A stretch of DNA of 64,000 nt, from contig OY292280.1 in the NCBI GenBank assembly GCA_958496175.1, forward strand, positions 9,734,001 to 9,798,000, written 5' to 3'. The DNA is from Sisyra terminalis (taxonomy: Eukaryota > Arthropoda > Insecta > Neuroptera > Sisyridae). Made by a program: the position numbers and the translations under genes. Under the pieces are notes generated by a model that worked only from the letters and a program-made list of their open reading frames with translations, searched no databases and was not told the DNA's origin. Below are positions 11,801 through 23,389 of the stretch, in pieces. Each line of letters opens with the position of its first letter. The stretch's first letter is position 1.

Positions 11801-14800
11801 TTTATTTTTGTTTTTTAATTATAATTTGAATCTATGATTTATAATAATAAAGTTAATCTCTTGTTAATTAACCCGGAAATCGAGAATTTATAAGCGTAAA
11901 TTAAAGCTACTCATATACTTTTGGGAGCTTATTTCCCCGATAATTAACAGGCGGTAAACTTAGCAAAATGTGATTAATGTGATAAATATGCACTTGCATG
12001 ATTTTAGATTAGTAAAAGAATATAGTTTTTTTTTTAATTATGATTAATATAAAATATAATGTATAGCCATTAAATGAGCTGTCGGATACTTTTTTAAAAA
12101 TTTTCTGAAAACATCATTTCTGTTTTATAAATTGTACCGCAATTATAAAATAATTTCTCGAATAAGCATTTAAGATAGTAAGAAAATTTAAAATTCCTAG
12201 TTTATATTATAACATAGCGACCTATCTTAGGAGGATATAAATATTCGTTTGTTAAGAATTAAATTAGTCACCAAATAGTTTTTCCATTAATGAATCAAAA
12301 CATTCCCTTTTTATTAAAAATTTACAAGAGTTTCAACAATGTATCTTGCAACAATAAGCTTGTGGTTAATCCTCACAGTCAAGAGAACCGTAGCTTATGT
12401 ACTCAAATGCATGTAAACGTCATCGACGCGCTCCATTTTTTCTTCTAATTTAACTAAGTCCATTAAATATATTTTAATTCCTTTTCTTTAAATTAAACAT
12501 TAAATTTGCCATTTTTTGAAATTATTTTCCTAAATAAATAATTATAAAATAGAAAAATTGAGCTTTATGGTGGTGGCTACTCTATTATTCATAAGTGCTA
12601 ATTATAATTATATTAGGCTAAAAACTATAGGTTAATTTTTCTTTGGGTTATTTCAAAATATATGAAAATTCTTCTAGTACATTCCCCATACCAAAATGTT
12701 ACCTTCTTTATTTATTATAGCATAAATTACTAAAAAATTTCACTACTATTGATTCACCAAAACAAAAAATTTAATTATTCAAGTAAGTGAGTTGCATGGT
12801 AGTCTATGGACTCAAAAGAGGGCGCTTAAATTGAGGTCGCTTATCTTAGCTGTGGTTATATTTAAAAAGGTATTCCAATCTTGCAATGCTTGATGGAAAA
12901 TGTGTTAAGATGTGGCGCCGCCGCATGTGTGTTTGCAGTACTAACTTAATCCGGAAATAAGTACACTGGTTAATAAGATAATTTTAGTTAGTACTCCAGA
13001 GACACTTGAGGTGGCACCACATTTTGATACATTTCCGCTGATGCATTGCATAATTGGAATACCTTTTTATTACCTTAGTCGGGATCAGCTACCCCAAATT
13101 AAGCGCCCTCTTTTGAATCCACAAACTACCATATAACTCACTCCTACTAGTACAATTACATTTTTCGTTTTGGCGAATCAATGGTGAAATTGTTAAGCAT
13201 TTTAAGCTATAATAATTAAAAAAGATTAAACTCTCCCATTTATAATTCGCTAGAACGAAAAATTAATTTATGTAAATGAAAATTTGCATTGCAGAATTTA
13301 AATACCTTTTTTATATTTTACCATAATCTCGGCTAGAAAGGGCTAAGATAATATATAAGAAAATATTCCAATCTTGCAATGCATCATGGAAAATCAGTCG
13401 AGATGATGCCATAAGTGTATCTAAGTTAGTACTAGAAAAACACTTGAGATGGCGCCACATTTTGACGCATTTTCTTTGATGCATTGGAAGATTTGATTAC
13501 TTTTTTATATATTACCTTAGACTGGGATGATTTTTAAATAAATTTTCAGGACTTGTCAGATGACCAATGAAAATTGATCCTTACCTTTTAGTCTTAATGT
13601 TTTGAGTGCTTTTTGATGGTTCTTAGGTACTTATTTAGCGATTTTTTTTCACTGCTATCCGATTGCTTGTTTGGTGTTGAGAATTTCAAGTTATTAAATG
13701 TAGTTAGGAATCATATTTGATCAGAATAATTCCACTTAAATTTGTTAAACACTCGACCATCCTTTAAATCCGGAAATTGCATGCTTGAGCTTTATTGTAT
13801 GATGCACTTTTGAATAGTTTTTCCGGTGTTGGATGGAGGGCCGTGTGTTCGATTTGGTTTTGGTTTAATTGCTGTGACTTTCTTTTGTATGCAATTTTCA
13901 TAATTGAAAATTATTTTTATTTTTTTTTATTTTATTTCAATAAAACTACTGAAGTTTTTCATTCTTTTTTATAATTTCTAACGTCCAAAAAACGTTAGAA
14001 GCATATATTTTCACGTTTTATTTTCATTGTTTTTAAATAGAACCACATTTGGTGAGGAAGGTCGGCCAACACGTGAAATAAGTAGCGTTATGATGACGTC
14101 TTCGGGATTTTTATCCCCGGCACGTGAAGGAAAACTTCCCGAAGCACGCACCCCACATTCGATCGTTGACAGTGGTTCCCCACCTGCAGCATATCCGACC
14201 GTTCCTCCCGAAATTCGTCTCGAAAAGAAAATTCGCAAAACGCCTGCAGAATTTTCCAAGAAAAAAGAAAACTTCTTTTCTGACAAAGACTTGTTCAAAC
14301 CAGATCCTGCAGGTATCACTCCAGAAATTAGTGGTAAAATGAAGAAAATTCTTACTCCAAAAGATCCAAATAAAACGAAAATGAAAGGAAAGAACTCAGT
14401 TTCTAATTTGTCTAGTCAAATGGATGCTATTAGTAAAATTGCTAGTAATCAAGCAACTACTATCACAAAACTATCTCAAAATGATAAAAATCGAGTTGCC
14501 ACCCCAATGATGACAAAACCAATTAAAATCGAGGATCCTCCAATGCAACCGGTAACGTCCACTCCGCTTGAACCAGGTGTCACGATTATTGAAATTGATG
14601 ATCAAGGAGTCCGAAAACTTTCCAACGAACCTGATAAAGTTAAACTAAATATTTTTAAGAAAATATCGTCCAAATCTAAAGATGATAAGGCTGATAAAAC
14701 AGACAAAACCGAACGGAAAAATGATAGTCATTTTGATTTTCATGCCGCAACTTCTACTCGTAATTTTCATGCGGTTGATATTATTCCTATAAACGAACCA

Positions 14801-17800
14801 GTTGGAAAAGTTAGTAAAATGGAAACCAAGAAAGACATAGAAAAACTAAAAACTCCAGAAATAACGATTAAAGAAGAACCCATTTTTGGGAATCAGTATC
14901 AGAAAGATAGACCCCGTACCCCATCTTTGAAACACCATGACGAAAAAATGATTTCTTATGACTTAGATATGTCACCTCCAGGAACTCCATCAACTCCGAA
15001 AACTCCCGAGATAATTGTTCAAACGCCACCTCGAAAAATTGAAAAAGAAAAAAAGAAAAGAAAGGACAAAACGAAAAAAGTTAAGGTGCATAAGAATAAA
15101 GGGGCGAAACTTGCAAATACCGGATTGAGTCCACGTAGATCGAAATTCGAAGATAGTTTCGAGTTGGATAACATTCGTCCAAAAACCCCGGAAGATCCCG
15201 TTTCCATAGTAAAAACCGAGCCTCCCCAATTAAATCCGGCCATGTTTTCCTTCATTCCCCTATTCCCACCCGGTCCCAGTTTAATTCCCACCAACAACTT
15301 ACTATTTCCCGAATTTCTACCGAACGCCTTAAAAGGGCGTCCGGGTTTTGGTCAGCCGCCGATTATATCACCGCCATCGGTGCTCAATTTGCCGCCCACG
15401 CTCACCCAACCAAAACCCGAACCCATGGATAAACTCGTTTCGCCACCCATTTCCAACAATATCCTGAACAAAATAATCAAAGATGAATTTGAACTAGAAA
15501 TAACCGAAGTGCCTCTCACCTCGAAACTCGACAAGAAAAAAGAACACAAAAAGGAAAAGAAGGACAGACTCGAGAAGAAGATCCGTAAAAAGAAAGACAA
15601 AAAGGACAAGAAGAAAGGCAAAGCCGAGAAGAAGCTGGAAAAGGAAGAGAAGAAGGAGAAGCTGAAAATCAAAAAAGAGAAAAAAGAAAAACATAAAGAT
15701 GTAAGTTTATTTTTTTTGGTTGTTTTTTTTTTTTTTTAATTTTTTTTTTTTTGGGTTTTTAATTATTTTTGTAGCGTCTTATTAATTCTGAAACGTCTGT
15801 TCCAAAGCTTACATTAAAATTAGGACCACAAGCCGGTACGAGGGTGCCCACTCCCGACATTCAAATGTCGCGCAAAATGTAATGGATGTGTACAAAATTT
15901 TTGATCGCCAAAAATTGCTATAATTGTCCCGTTTTTTTTTGTCTTTTTAAAGAACAATCAAGCCGGTCGTAAAAAAAGAAGATGAGACCACGTCGCCAAC
16001 GGTTCGGGAAATGTCTCCAGAATTGGTGAGGATCAGCGCACTGGTCACTCGTCCCCCAAAAACGCCAAAACGTAAGCACCTAGCCTCCACCCCAACGGGG
16101 GTTGGATGCATTTCGGAGTAATACGTAGATACTTTTGCACGAATTCTTTTAATTTTTACGAGTTTTCTTCAATTGGTGTTTTTAGCTCTTATATTGAATT
16201 TTTAATTTATTTTTTTACATTATTTGCGTCCCGAATAGCGCCATCCTTAACACCCACAAGCGTATCCGAGAATCCTGTCACACCGCCCCAATTTGATCTA
16301 GGATTCCATGCCAAACTCAAGAAGAACATGTTCAAACCAATCCCTAAATTAAAAAGTAAAGATTTGATGAAGCGATCCCAAGGGAGCCAATTGCCGAGCA
16401 CTTCTGCTCCATTCCCCGAGGACGACAATCGACTTTTTGCTGTCGCAAATTACGACGACGACATTCACGAACACAGTCCTTTATCCGACTCGTTTACAAA
16501 AGAAAGTCCTGCGCTTGTTTCTGTTAACTTAACAGGACAAGTAGCACCGAGTAAAGAAGCATTCTACTTTGTAAGTAAAATCAACCGTTTGCACTCCCCC
16601 CGATCAATTCAACATTCACCAGGACTCGAAACTCGTTCATTAAAAAAATCGTTTCATCAATCAATCCTTAATCATATCCTATTTCCATAACCCTCCATCA
16701 CCTCTCATTCAACTAATTTTCATATTTTGCTTTTATTTTCTCTTTTCATTTTGACATTTTCTTCTGTTCTTATTTGGGCTTACTTTCTAATTGGTTCATA
16801 GAAATTTTCTCTGTAAATATTTGTTTTTTTTTTTAATTGATTTTTAGATCAACGAGCTAATGAATTCATCGAATTTCTTGAATTTTTCTCCAAATTTTAA
16901 ATAGGCAGGGATGGGAGGGTTGTACATCCATTTCAAAACAGTTATTTTTCAGTTTACTGTTCAATTGTTTTTTTTTTTAAATAATTGTAAAGCGCTTGCG
17001 TGTGAGGTGTGGCTTATAAAATGGCGCATGGCATTTGGTGCTCGATGAATACATATTGGAATATTGGCTCGTTAAATTACCGAAGTGAAACGCTTAAAGT
17101 TGGAAATAAACAACGTTTTACGCTAATAGATTTTTAAATAACTAGTATCCGACTGAAACTAGTTTTAACGCCCAAAATCGGGGGCCTAAATACTCTTTGT
17201 ATCGTAAAGTAGGTAAACATCGTTAAATTATTTCTGTGGTCAAATCTTTATGTTTATTATTCTCGTAAATATCCTGTTTTTTACTCAAACATTGATAGGC
17301 CATACAAGTTATCCTTTTCTGTAAAAGTCCTTTTTTTTGGGAATAAATTTCAACCGATCTTGTTCTATAACTAGAGGTCTTAACAAAATTGGCATCATTA
17401 CAACTAATAAATAATAGTAGCTACTTTTGTGAAATATTTACTGCTATTACTGACCCAAATGACAAGCATTGACAATTGAATGAAATCGAAACAACAGTTG
17501 AAACAAATGACAACAATCAATTATTGAAAATATGAGACAATTTTTTAGTAAATATCGTCAAGTTATTTCTCTGTGATAACTCTGTTAAATCTTTGTGTTG
17601 ATTATTCTCGTTAATATCAATTTTTTCTCATTCTTTGCTTAAAATAAGACGTGCATATTTATAATAAGTGAGTATGAACTAATGGACGCCACTAAGTAGT
17701 TGTCCTTATCAGTAAAAGTTTATTTTTTTGAGAATAAGTATCAACCGATTTTATTCTATAGTTAAAGGTCTTAACAAAATTAGCGTTTTTATTGCTAAAA

Positions 17801-20640
17801 ATAGTACTAGTAGAGCTAACCGTGAACTATTTACAGCCAACACTTACCCACAATATTCTCGTAGATATCCTATTTTTCTCTTAAACGTTGATTTAAACAG
17901 GTAATGCATATTTATGAAAACTGCGTATGAACTATACTATACCTATAAACTATACGTTCTATAACTAGAGTTCTTAACAGAATTGGCATCATTGTAACTA
18001 AAAAATACTAGTAGCTATTTTTGCGAAATTTTTACTGCTAACAGTGACCCAAATGACAAGCATTGACAATTGAATGAAATCGAAACAACAGTTGAAACAA
18101 ATGACATCAATCAGTTGTTGAAAATTTGAGACAATTATATTAGGATTTCACTCACACATATGTGTTTACATTCGTTCTGTCTTTGCCGACATATACAGAA
18201 AAATTGATTGACTTCCCCCCCTCTCCTCCGGTTTTGGCCGTTAAAACTAGTTTCAGTCGGACATTATTAAATAACACAAGGAATTTAGTCAGAGATTTGC
18301 TTTGTTTATGTTTTCATTTTCTTCCCGTTGATTATATCTCTCAATCTTAACGACCACGTTTTAGTGTTCTGTTTTGTCCTGTTTCGCTAGACAAAACGTA
18401 GCAGATTCATTGGAAATCTCTGATTGAAATGATGAATCACTTAGTTTGAGGCTTTTGTCATTATTATTTTATGTAGTTTGTAATAATAACTGTAACATTC
18501 TTTTGCACGAAAAATTAATTCGTTTGTATAAGGCTGGGTCTTAAAAATTGGCCATTTGTTGCGAAATTTTGGACTTTTAATGTTTATATTAGAAAGTCTA
18601 TCATCGCAATTTTTGATATCTCAAAATTTAAACCATTCCTCTGAAAGAATTAAGTGATATATGTTCGTAAAGGAAAATGAAGGCTCTACAAAAAAGGTCT
18701 GATTGTATATTTTCGTCAGGACCGCCATTTTCTTGTAATTGACCGTTGAGTATTGTTTTTTTTTATTTGAAGCTTTCTAATGATTGAATTTATATTCTTG
18801 TAGGAAATTAAATGCTCTACAAAAAAGGTTTTCTTTGTAGATAAAATAGAATACCAATTTTTTTGCTCCTGAATAATATTTTTAATATATCTCGGTCGCT
18901 TTTTTTTGGCTCAGCCCAATTGTCCTTTTTTTTACGTAAATAACTAAAATGATTACAAGTTAATTAAATTTAAACAATTCTATACTGATCTACAACAATA
19001 TTTTCCGTTCAATTTTTGTTTTGTTTTTTTTTTTTTTCGTTTTACGTCTATTGTTTCATTATGAGCCTATAAAAAGATTGCATAATTTTGTTTTTTTGTA
19101 GCACAAATTTTGGATGCCAAGAAATGAATCATTGTTTTGCTTGCCTACAAAAACATTTTTGTAGGGAATTGAACGCTCTACAAAAACGGCTCTTATCAGT
19201 TCTTTTGATAAGTTCATAACATATTGAAACTTCGAGGAAGTGAAATGACTGAATTTTTACAGTTTATACAGTAATATACTTGTAAATTATAATAAAAAGT
19301 TTATTTGTTATCACATTTGTTTCCACACATTTAAACATTGTATTTGTTGTTAGCTTCTTTGTTTTTAATATATTTGTACTACTATTTTTTCCACTTGTGG
19401 TATAACTACAAAATTTATTAGTGCTGAATTGCTAGATATGTGAAAGACAAGAAAGCCAACATAAAACACTACAGATATTTTAATAAAATGACGTCAGATT
19501 GAGAATATTGTACAATGAGATTATTTCATCTACAACGCATGTTTTTGCATTTATTAAATAAATATTATTTAAATAATTTTGAAAATATCAAGAAGATCGA
19601 TGAAATCTATTAAACTAGCTTGATAAATGCATGTATTTGATGCTTCGTTGTTGGATTTTCAATGGTGGTTCTGGAAATCCAGGTGGCATGGTTCTTATAA
19701 AAAATAATGTTATGAGAGTAAATATTTTTTGCACTCGATTGCCTCGACAGAAGCACTATCATTGGGAGCCGCAGCCATTCCGGAAGATAAAGAAAAGGAA
19801 AATGCCACTCCACTTAACGTATCCTCTGCAAATAGTAATTTACGGGGACCAGGCGCTAATTCGGCAATGGGTGCTAATGCGGTGAATTCGCAAGGTGGCG
19901 CTGCAACCCCAACCAGAAGCCACGTCGGTCCGGGACGACCAAAAGGTTCGTCGAATGCAGCCAAAGCTGCTGCGGCTCTTGCGGCTGCTGCGGCCGCAGC
20001 TGCGGCTGTCGCTGCCACCCCGACCACTACTCCAATCGCCAAAAACACAGCTTCTACGGTAGGAAAACACTCAAAACCATCTTCCGTTTTGGTAAGTAAT
20101 TAAAACCCATCCTGCCCGAATCCAACACCCATTTATTTTGCTTTTGCCCATTTGCCCGTTTTGTTTTTCTTTTTCTTATAAACATTCCAGAAAAAAAATA
20201 AAAAGAACAAATAAGAACAGGAAATGTTTTCATCCTTCTTACGCTGGTTTTGGTTGTGATCATCATTCTTTTTCGTTTTCGTTAAATATCACTTGTCTCA
20301 CAAAAGAAAAAAAATGCGAACGTTTTTTCTAGGACAAAGACGGAAATAAAGTATGGATTTGTCCAGCATGTGGTGGCCAGGACGATGGAAGTCCTATGAT
20401 CGGCTGTGATGATTGCGACGCTTGGTACCATTGGTATAACAAATCCACATAAATCAACCGTTAATCTAATAACTAAGAAATCTGATTTGTTACAGGGTGT
20501 GTGTCGGAATTCAGGTTCCTCCCGATGCAAACGAAGACTGGTACTGTAAAATTTGTATTGTTAAGAAACAAGAAAGCATACATTCGGATAAAAAGCGGAA
20601 ACGTAAGAAAAAAGAAAAGAAAGATAAGGTTCCCAGCTAG
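8388..20640 (+). CDS. TAF3: TFIID subunit 3 (TAF3/bip2), full gene span
   Basis: Nuclear TFIID subunit: an N-terminal histone fold pairs with TAF10, and a C-terminal PHD finger binds H3K4me3 at promoters. Exons by splice signal and phase: 8388-8550, 8605-8847, 8907-9078, 14041-15700, 15775-15878, 15953-16071, 16239-16570, 20333-20433, 20496-20640. They total 3,039 nt, giving 1,012 residues with every junction in phase. Introns are GT-AG: five are 54-167 bp, one is 62 bp, and two are long (4,962 and 3,762 bp) and filled with MITEs. The ATG at 8,388 follows atcttccaacaac and starts exactly at the conserved MEQYC-KDVLKVAVAQIC fold. Two alternative forms are possible: a 3' extension of exon 3 and an Ala-rich cassette exon at 19,751-20,091. 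Family assignment rests on both end domains and conserved linker motifs. Confidence 0.93.
8907..9358 (+). CDS. TAF3: TAF3 exon 3 and its possible terminal extension
   Basis: The exon starts after ttcttag (8,906) and continues ELE-VEDNASALLQKLETP. A donor AAG|GTATTA after 9,078 is in the right phase to join exon 4 as SKKI-R-TTFGEEGRP. If that donor is not used, the frame stays open for 93 more residues to a TAA at 9,356-9,358. The extension is less AT-rich than its surroundings and looks protein-like: a Lys/Arg-rich patch (KRKSRGKIQKSAKKQKT), a Ser-rich patch, and FEEFAQSAMRKLL at the end. The result would be a ~270-residue form with the histone fold but no PHD finger. Confidence 0.75.
10704..10922. 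mobile_element. Inverted-repeat MITE ('tgtggcgcc' family), copy A
   Basis: About 220 bp, palindromic over most of its length. The left arm reads gtattccaattctgcaatgc...atgtcaagatgtggcgccacc; the right arm is its complement, ending ...ttgtaggattggaatgtttt. Related copies occur at 12,855, 13,343, 52,371 and 54,209. Likely non-autonomous DNA element; the superfamily is not determined. Confidence 0.8.
12736..13193. mobile_element. Composite palindrome enclosing MITE copy B
   Basis: The core 12,855-13,075 is a 'tgtggcgcc' MITE copy (aaggtattccaatcttgcaa ... ttgcataattggaatacctt). Outside it, a second pair of arms is also complementary: ctcaaaagagggcgcttaa on the left against ttaagcgccctcttttgaa on the right, reaching out to gattcaccaaaac / gttttggcgaatc. 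Either one long palindromic element contains the other, or the MITE targeted the centre of an older fold-back element. Confidence 0.75.
13343..13521. mobile_element. Inverted-repeat MITE, copy C (shortened)
   Basis: Left arm ctaagataatatataagaaaatattccaatcttgcaatgc in short form and right arm gcattggaagatttgattacttttttatatattaccttag. About 180 bp, missing part of the middle seen in copies A and E. Confidence 0.75.
14041..15700 (+). CDS. TAF3: TAF3 exon 4: charged linker region
   Basis: Acceptor ttttaaatag at 14,040, donor gat|gtaagt after 15,700, 1,660 nt. It opens with the conserved insect TAF3 block REISSVMMTSSGFLSPAREG and LPEARTPHS, then a long Lys/Glu/Pro-rich linker: repeated SPPGTPSTPKTPE-type phospho-motifs, a Pro-rich hydrophobic stretch (FSFIPLFPPGPSLIP) and a final Lys-Glu run (KKDKKDKKKGKAEKKLEKEEKK) typical of TAF3 before its C-terminal part. 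Sumo-like IKEEP and VKTEP motifs are also visible. The Lys-rich end creates several shadow ORFs on the minus strand. Confidence 0.95.
15775..16570 (+). CDS. TAF3: TAF3 exons 5-7
   Basis: Three exons: 15775-15878 (after tttttgtag), 15953-16071 (after ctttttaaag) and 16239-16570 (after cgaatag). Exon 5 reads VPKLTLKLG, matching the PRLTLRVG block of vertebrate TAF3. Its join to exon 6 gives RKITIKPVVKKED, matching KIVISKVV. Exon 7 has a Pro/Ser-rich region and HAKLKKNMFKPIPKLKSK, and ends SKEAFYF at a strong donor ttt|gtaagt. That end joins in phase to the PHD exon (EAFYF-DKDGNKVW). Confidence 0.9.
17146..18264. mobile_element. TIR element with internal tandem repeats
   Basis: Terminal inverted repeats: tatccgactgaaactagttt at 17,146 and its complement aaactagtttcagtcggaca ending 18,264, continuing into aacgcccaaaatcggggg / ccggttttggccgtt. 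Inside are about three diverged direct repeats of ~300 bp (anchors attctcgtaaatatcc at ~17,257, ~17,600 and ~17,853; gacccaaatgacaagcattg at ~17,453 and ~18,043). A related internal unit recurs at 23,390-23,750. No transposase frame remains. Confidence 0.7.
19751..20091 (+). CDS. TAF3: Candidate Ala-rich cassette exon of TAF3
   Basis: An island of higher GC. The open frame is flanked by an acceptor (gcctcgacag, 19,750) and a strong donor (ttg|gtaagt after 20,091). It encodes a region with an AT-hook-like GPGRPKGSS and long poly-Ala runs. Ending in phase 0 it can join the PHD exon at 20,333. Entry is the problem: exon 7 ends in phase 0 but this acceptor needs phase 1. That is met by an alternative donor inside exon 7 (ccga|gtaaag after 16,550), by an acceptor near 19,716, or by an unseen micro-exon. 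The main form may skip it. Confidence 0.6.
20333..20640 (+). CDS. TAF3: TAF3 final exons: PHD finger and basic tail
   Basis: Exons 20333-20433 (after ttttttctag) and 20496-20640 (after tttgttacag), with a 62-bp intron splitting a Trp codon. The PHD is complete: VWICPACGG, DDGSPMIGCDDCDAWYHW, VCVGI, DWYCKIC supply the Cys4-His-Cys3 ligands. The Trp of DDCDAWYHW and the DDGSPMIGCD segment match the H3K4me3-reading surface known for TAF3. It ends with KKRKRKKKEKKDK, like the basic tail of other TAF3 proteins. Stop TAG 20,638-20,640. Confidence 0.96.
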
Positions 20641-20825
20641 TTTCAGAGTATTAAATTTTGAGTGGCGTTAGCATTGAATCTTAGCAAAATATATTCTCCT
20701 CGTGGAATTAATAGATTCATTTTCTATTAGTCGCAAATCGAATTAGTCTCAACGTAAATCCATTGAAAACAATCGCAGATATCCATTTGAAGAAATGCAA
20801 TTGTTAGTTCTTGGTTTTACGTATA

Positions 20826-23235
20826 ATTTTTGGCAATGAAACTTTAATATCCAGAAATACAAGGGTTTAATTTTTATAAATATTGCTCATAACAATTATC
20901 CAGAATCGGAATTCCACACGATTAATTCCTTGGGAAGAAGAGATAAAAAATTCGAACGGGGTACCAAATTTGAAGTACATCCCTTTTGGGAACGCTTTGT
21001 ATATTAGGGTGGTACAAAAGCTAGATTATTTTTTTCGAGCCTTTTTGAAATATGTTCATTTATCTAAAGATTTCTTTCCAAAAGTCAGCCCAAAAAAAAC
21101 TTTTACTGTTACTCAAGGAACTCCAAAAATATGTATCGGAAACATCAAAAAATACCTTTAAAAGTTGAAGTAAAAATAGTGTCCATTAAAAATTTATATT
21201 TCATGATAAAAATTTCCGAAATTAATTTGAATTTGCTGTGTAAATTTTTACCGTACAAAAAAAATATTAAAGTCAATTTTTAAGGATTTTCGGATATTCA
21301 AAAATAATCAAGTAACATATTTCAGAATGAGACCCGAAAAAAATTTGTCGATTTTTTTACACCAAGTTAATGTATATTAGGGTGTCCGTTATTTCCCAAA
21401 TTGATTTTTTTACAGCGATCGCCCCCTGAATTATCAGTTTAAGATATAAAAAAAAATATCCAATACAATTAAGGTCTTAATTTCTTGATTAAACCGTACC
21501 GGAATCATGTTACTTTTATCATTTAAATAACATGGGATTATTTGACTTTTTACTTTTAATTTTTTTTCTCGGAAACAAATGGATGAAAAGATTTAAAGTC
21601 AAATTATTCGGACGTAAAATTTAACGCTCTACAAAAAAGGTCTCTTATGAATTTTCGATTAAATCACTCCATTAAAAGTTATTCAACATTTCACTTGTGC
21701 CTAATATAAATCTTGCAATATTTTCAACTTTTTGCTCATTTTTATTTTTTTAACTATAAAATCATTGGAAGAGAAGATAAAAATTATTATTATTAGAGCG
21801 CCAGTGATTATTTGTGTAAATTTTATGGCTTGAACAGAAAATTAAACAAACAAAAAATCATTTTTTGACAATTAAAACCGGTGACATAAGATCCGCATTC
21901 GCTATAGTCGTGAAATTCAATTTATCCAGGATAAATTTTCGTACTTTAATCAATATTTTGTACCTACGAAGTGGATTTCATACTAATTAACGAGACTATC
22001 GACCAAAGTTCAATTATTATTCGAATTTTTACTATTTCACCTGACGCCATCTATGAGAAATTTCTTAGAACTTGTAGTCAACATCATTTTTATTGAACCT
22101 ATAGTCGATTGATTTGTCGTTAAAAAGTGAAATGTTGAATAACTTTTACTGGAGTGATTTAATCGAAAATTCATAAGAAACCTTTTTTGTAGAACGTTAA
22201 ATTTTACGTCAGAATAATTTAATCTTAAATCTTTTCATCCATTTGTTTTTGAGAAAAAAAATTAAATGGTAAAAAGTCAAATAATCCCATGTTATTTAAA
22301 CGGTAAAAGTAACATGATTCCGGCACGGATTAATCAAGAAATTAAGAGCTTAATTGTATTGGATATTTGTTTTATATCTTAAACTAAAAATTCAGGGGGC
22401 GATCGGCTATAAAAAAATTAATTTGGGAAATAACGGACACTCTAATGTATATACATTACCGCAACATTGGTTGCATACTATACAGGATGACCACAGACCT
22501 GGTAAATTGGAAACTATCAGGGAATATAATTCAACCTTGAAATATCATGGACAAATCCATAAATATTAAGAGTTTATATTAATTTCGAAACGAGGTGATC
22601 CAATTTTTCTCAATTTTTGAACTTTTCCAAAGCAATTTTCTGAGGAGTAAATATTCCAAGTTTAATCAAAATCGATTCAAAACTATAGCAGTTACTCTGA
22701 TGACAAGCTATAAATTTCTTTGCCAATGGTATTTTTCGAACCTATTCCATTATTTAATACATGTGATGCAAAAATTAGGGCCAAATCTTAGATACAAGTG
22801 GTCAATTTTTATAAATATTGCTATCCAGAATCGGAATTCCACATAATTCCTTGGGAATAAGAGATACAAAATTCGAACAGGGTACGAAATTTGAATTACA
22901 TCTCTTTTGGGAACGCTTTGTATATTAGGGTGGTCCAAAAACTAGATTATTTTTTTCGAATCTTATTAAAATATGTTCATTTATCATATCTTAAGATTTC
23001 TTTTCAAAAATCAGCTCAAAAATAACTTTTACTGTTACTCAAGGAACTCCAAAAATATGTATCGGAAACATCAAAAAATACCTTTAAAAGTTTAAAAAAA
23101 AATAGTGTCCATTAAAAATTTATATTTCATGATAAAAATTTCCGAAATTAATTTAATTTGCTGTGCAAATTTTTACCGCACCCAAAATAAAAATATTAAA
23201 AAGTCAACTTTTGGGGATTTTCGGATGACAGTGTA
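20826..23235. repeat. Nested repeat cluster downstream of TAF3
   Basis: Two direct copies of one repeat (about 20,860-21,370 and 22,800-23,220) share ccagaatcggaattccaca, tatattagggtggt and tactgttactcaaggaactc. Between them sits the fold-back element 21,378-22,444. Another internal duplication is ttgccaatggtatttt (about 22,720 and 23,247). No coding capacity. The most economical history is a duplicated repeat later hit by the fold-back element, but the order is not proven. Confidence 0.6.
21378..22444. mobile_element. Fold-back element, second copy of TAGGGTGTCCG family
   Basis: Ends TAGGGTGTCCGTTATTTCCC and GGGAAATAACGGACACTCTA match the element at 4,091-4,796, with TA at both borders. It is ~360 bp longer because the centre holds a unique segment (about 21,800-22,120). 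Arms carry the ctctacaaaaaaggt motif at 21,627 and, inverted, at 22,180. Confidence 0.8.
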
Positions 23236-23389
23236 TACATTTCTTTACCAATGGTATTTTTTAAAACTATTCCACTATTTAATACATGTGATGCAAAAAT
23301 TAGGGTCAAAACTTTAGAATGGCGACAAATACGATTGTTTCTGGAATTATCCGGGAATTTTAAAATTATTTTTTTGATCATCCTGTTAA

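Larger units (their letters stand above)
9359..14040. other. Long TAF3 intron filled with MITEs
   Basis: No coding exon is visible. It contains two degenerate copies of the short CTGATGA/GAAA element (about 10,415-10,500 on minus and 11,020-11,100 on plus) and three members of one inverted-repeat MITE family (10,704-10,922; 12,855-13,075; 13,343-13,521). The ORF at 11,489-11,773 (-) is low-complexity and unsupported. Confidence 0.7.
16571..20332. other. Long TAF3 intron with TIR element and motif cluster
   Basis: Apart from the cassette exon at 19,751-20,091 no exon is visible. It holds the TIR element 17,146-18,264 and, at 18,683-19,200, three copies of the ctctacaaaaaaggt motif. Confidence 0.7.

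Noticed and set aside
14011..15694. Minus-strand ORFs opposite TAF3 exon 4
   Set aside because: Shadows of Lys/Glu/Pro-rich codons; they read as Phe/Leu-rich low-complexity protein, while the plus frame is conserved TAF3.
19610..20070. Minus-strand Ala/Gly- and Arg/Ser-rich ORFs
   Set aside because: Reverse frames of GC-rich poly-Ala codons in the TAF3 cassette exon.
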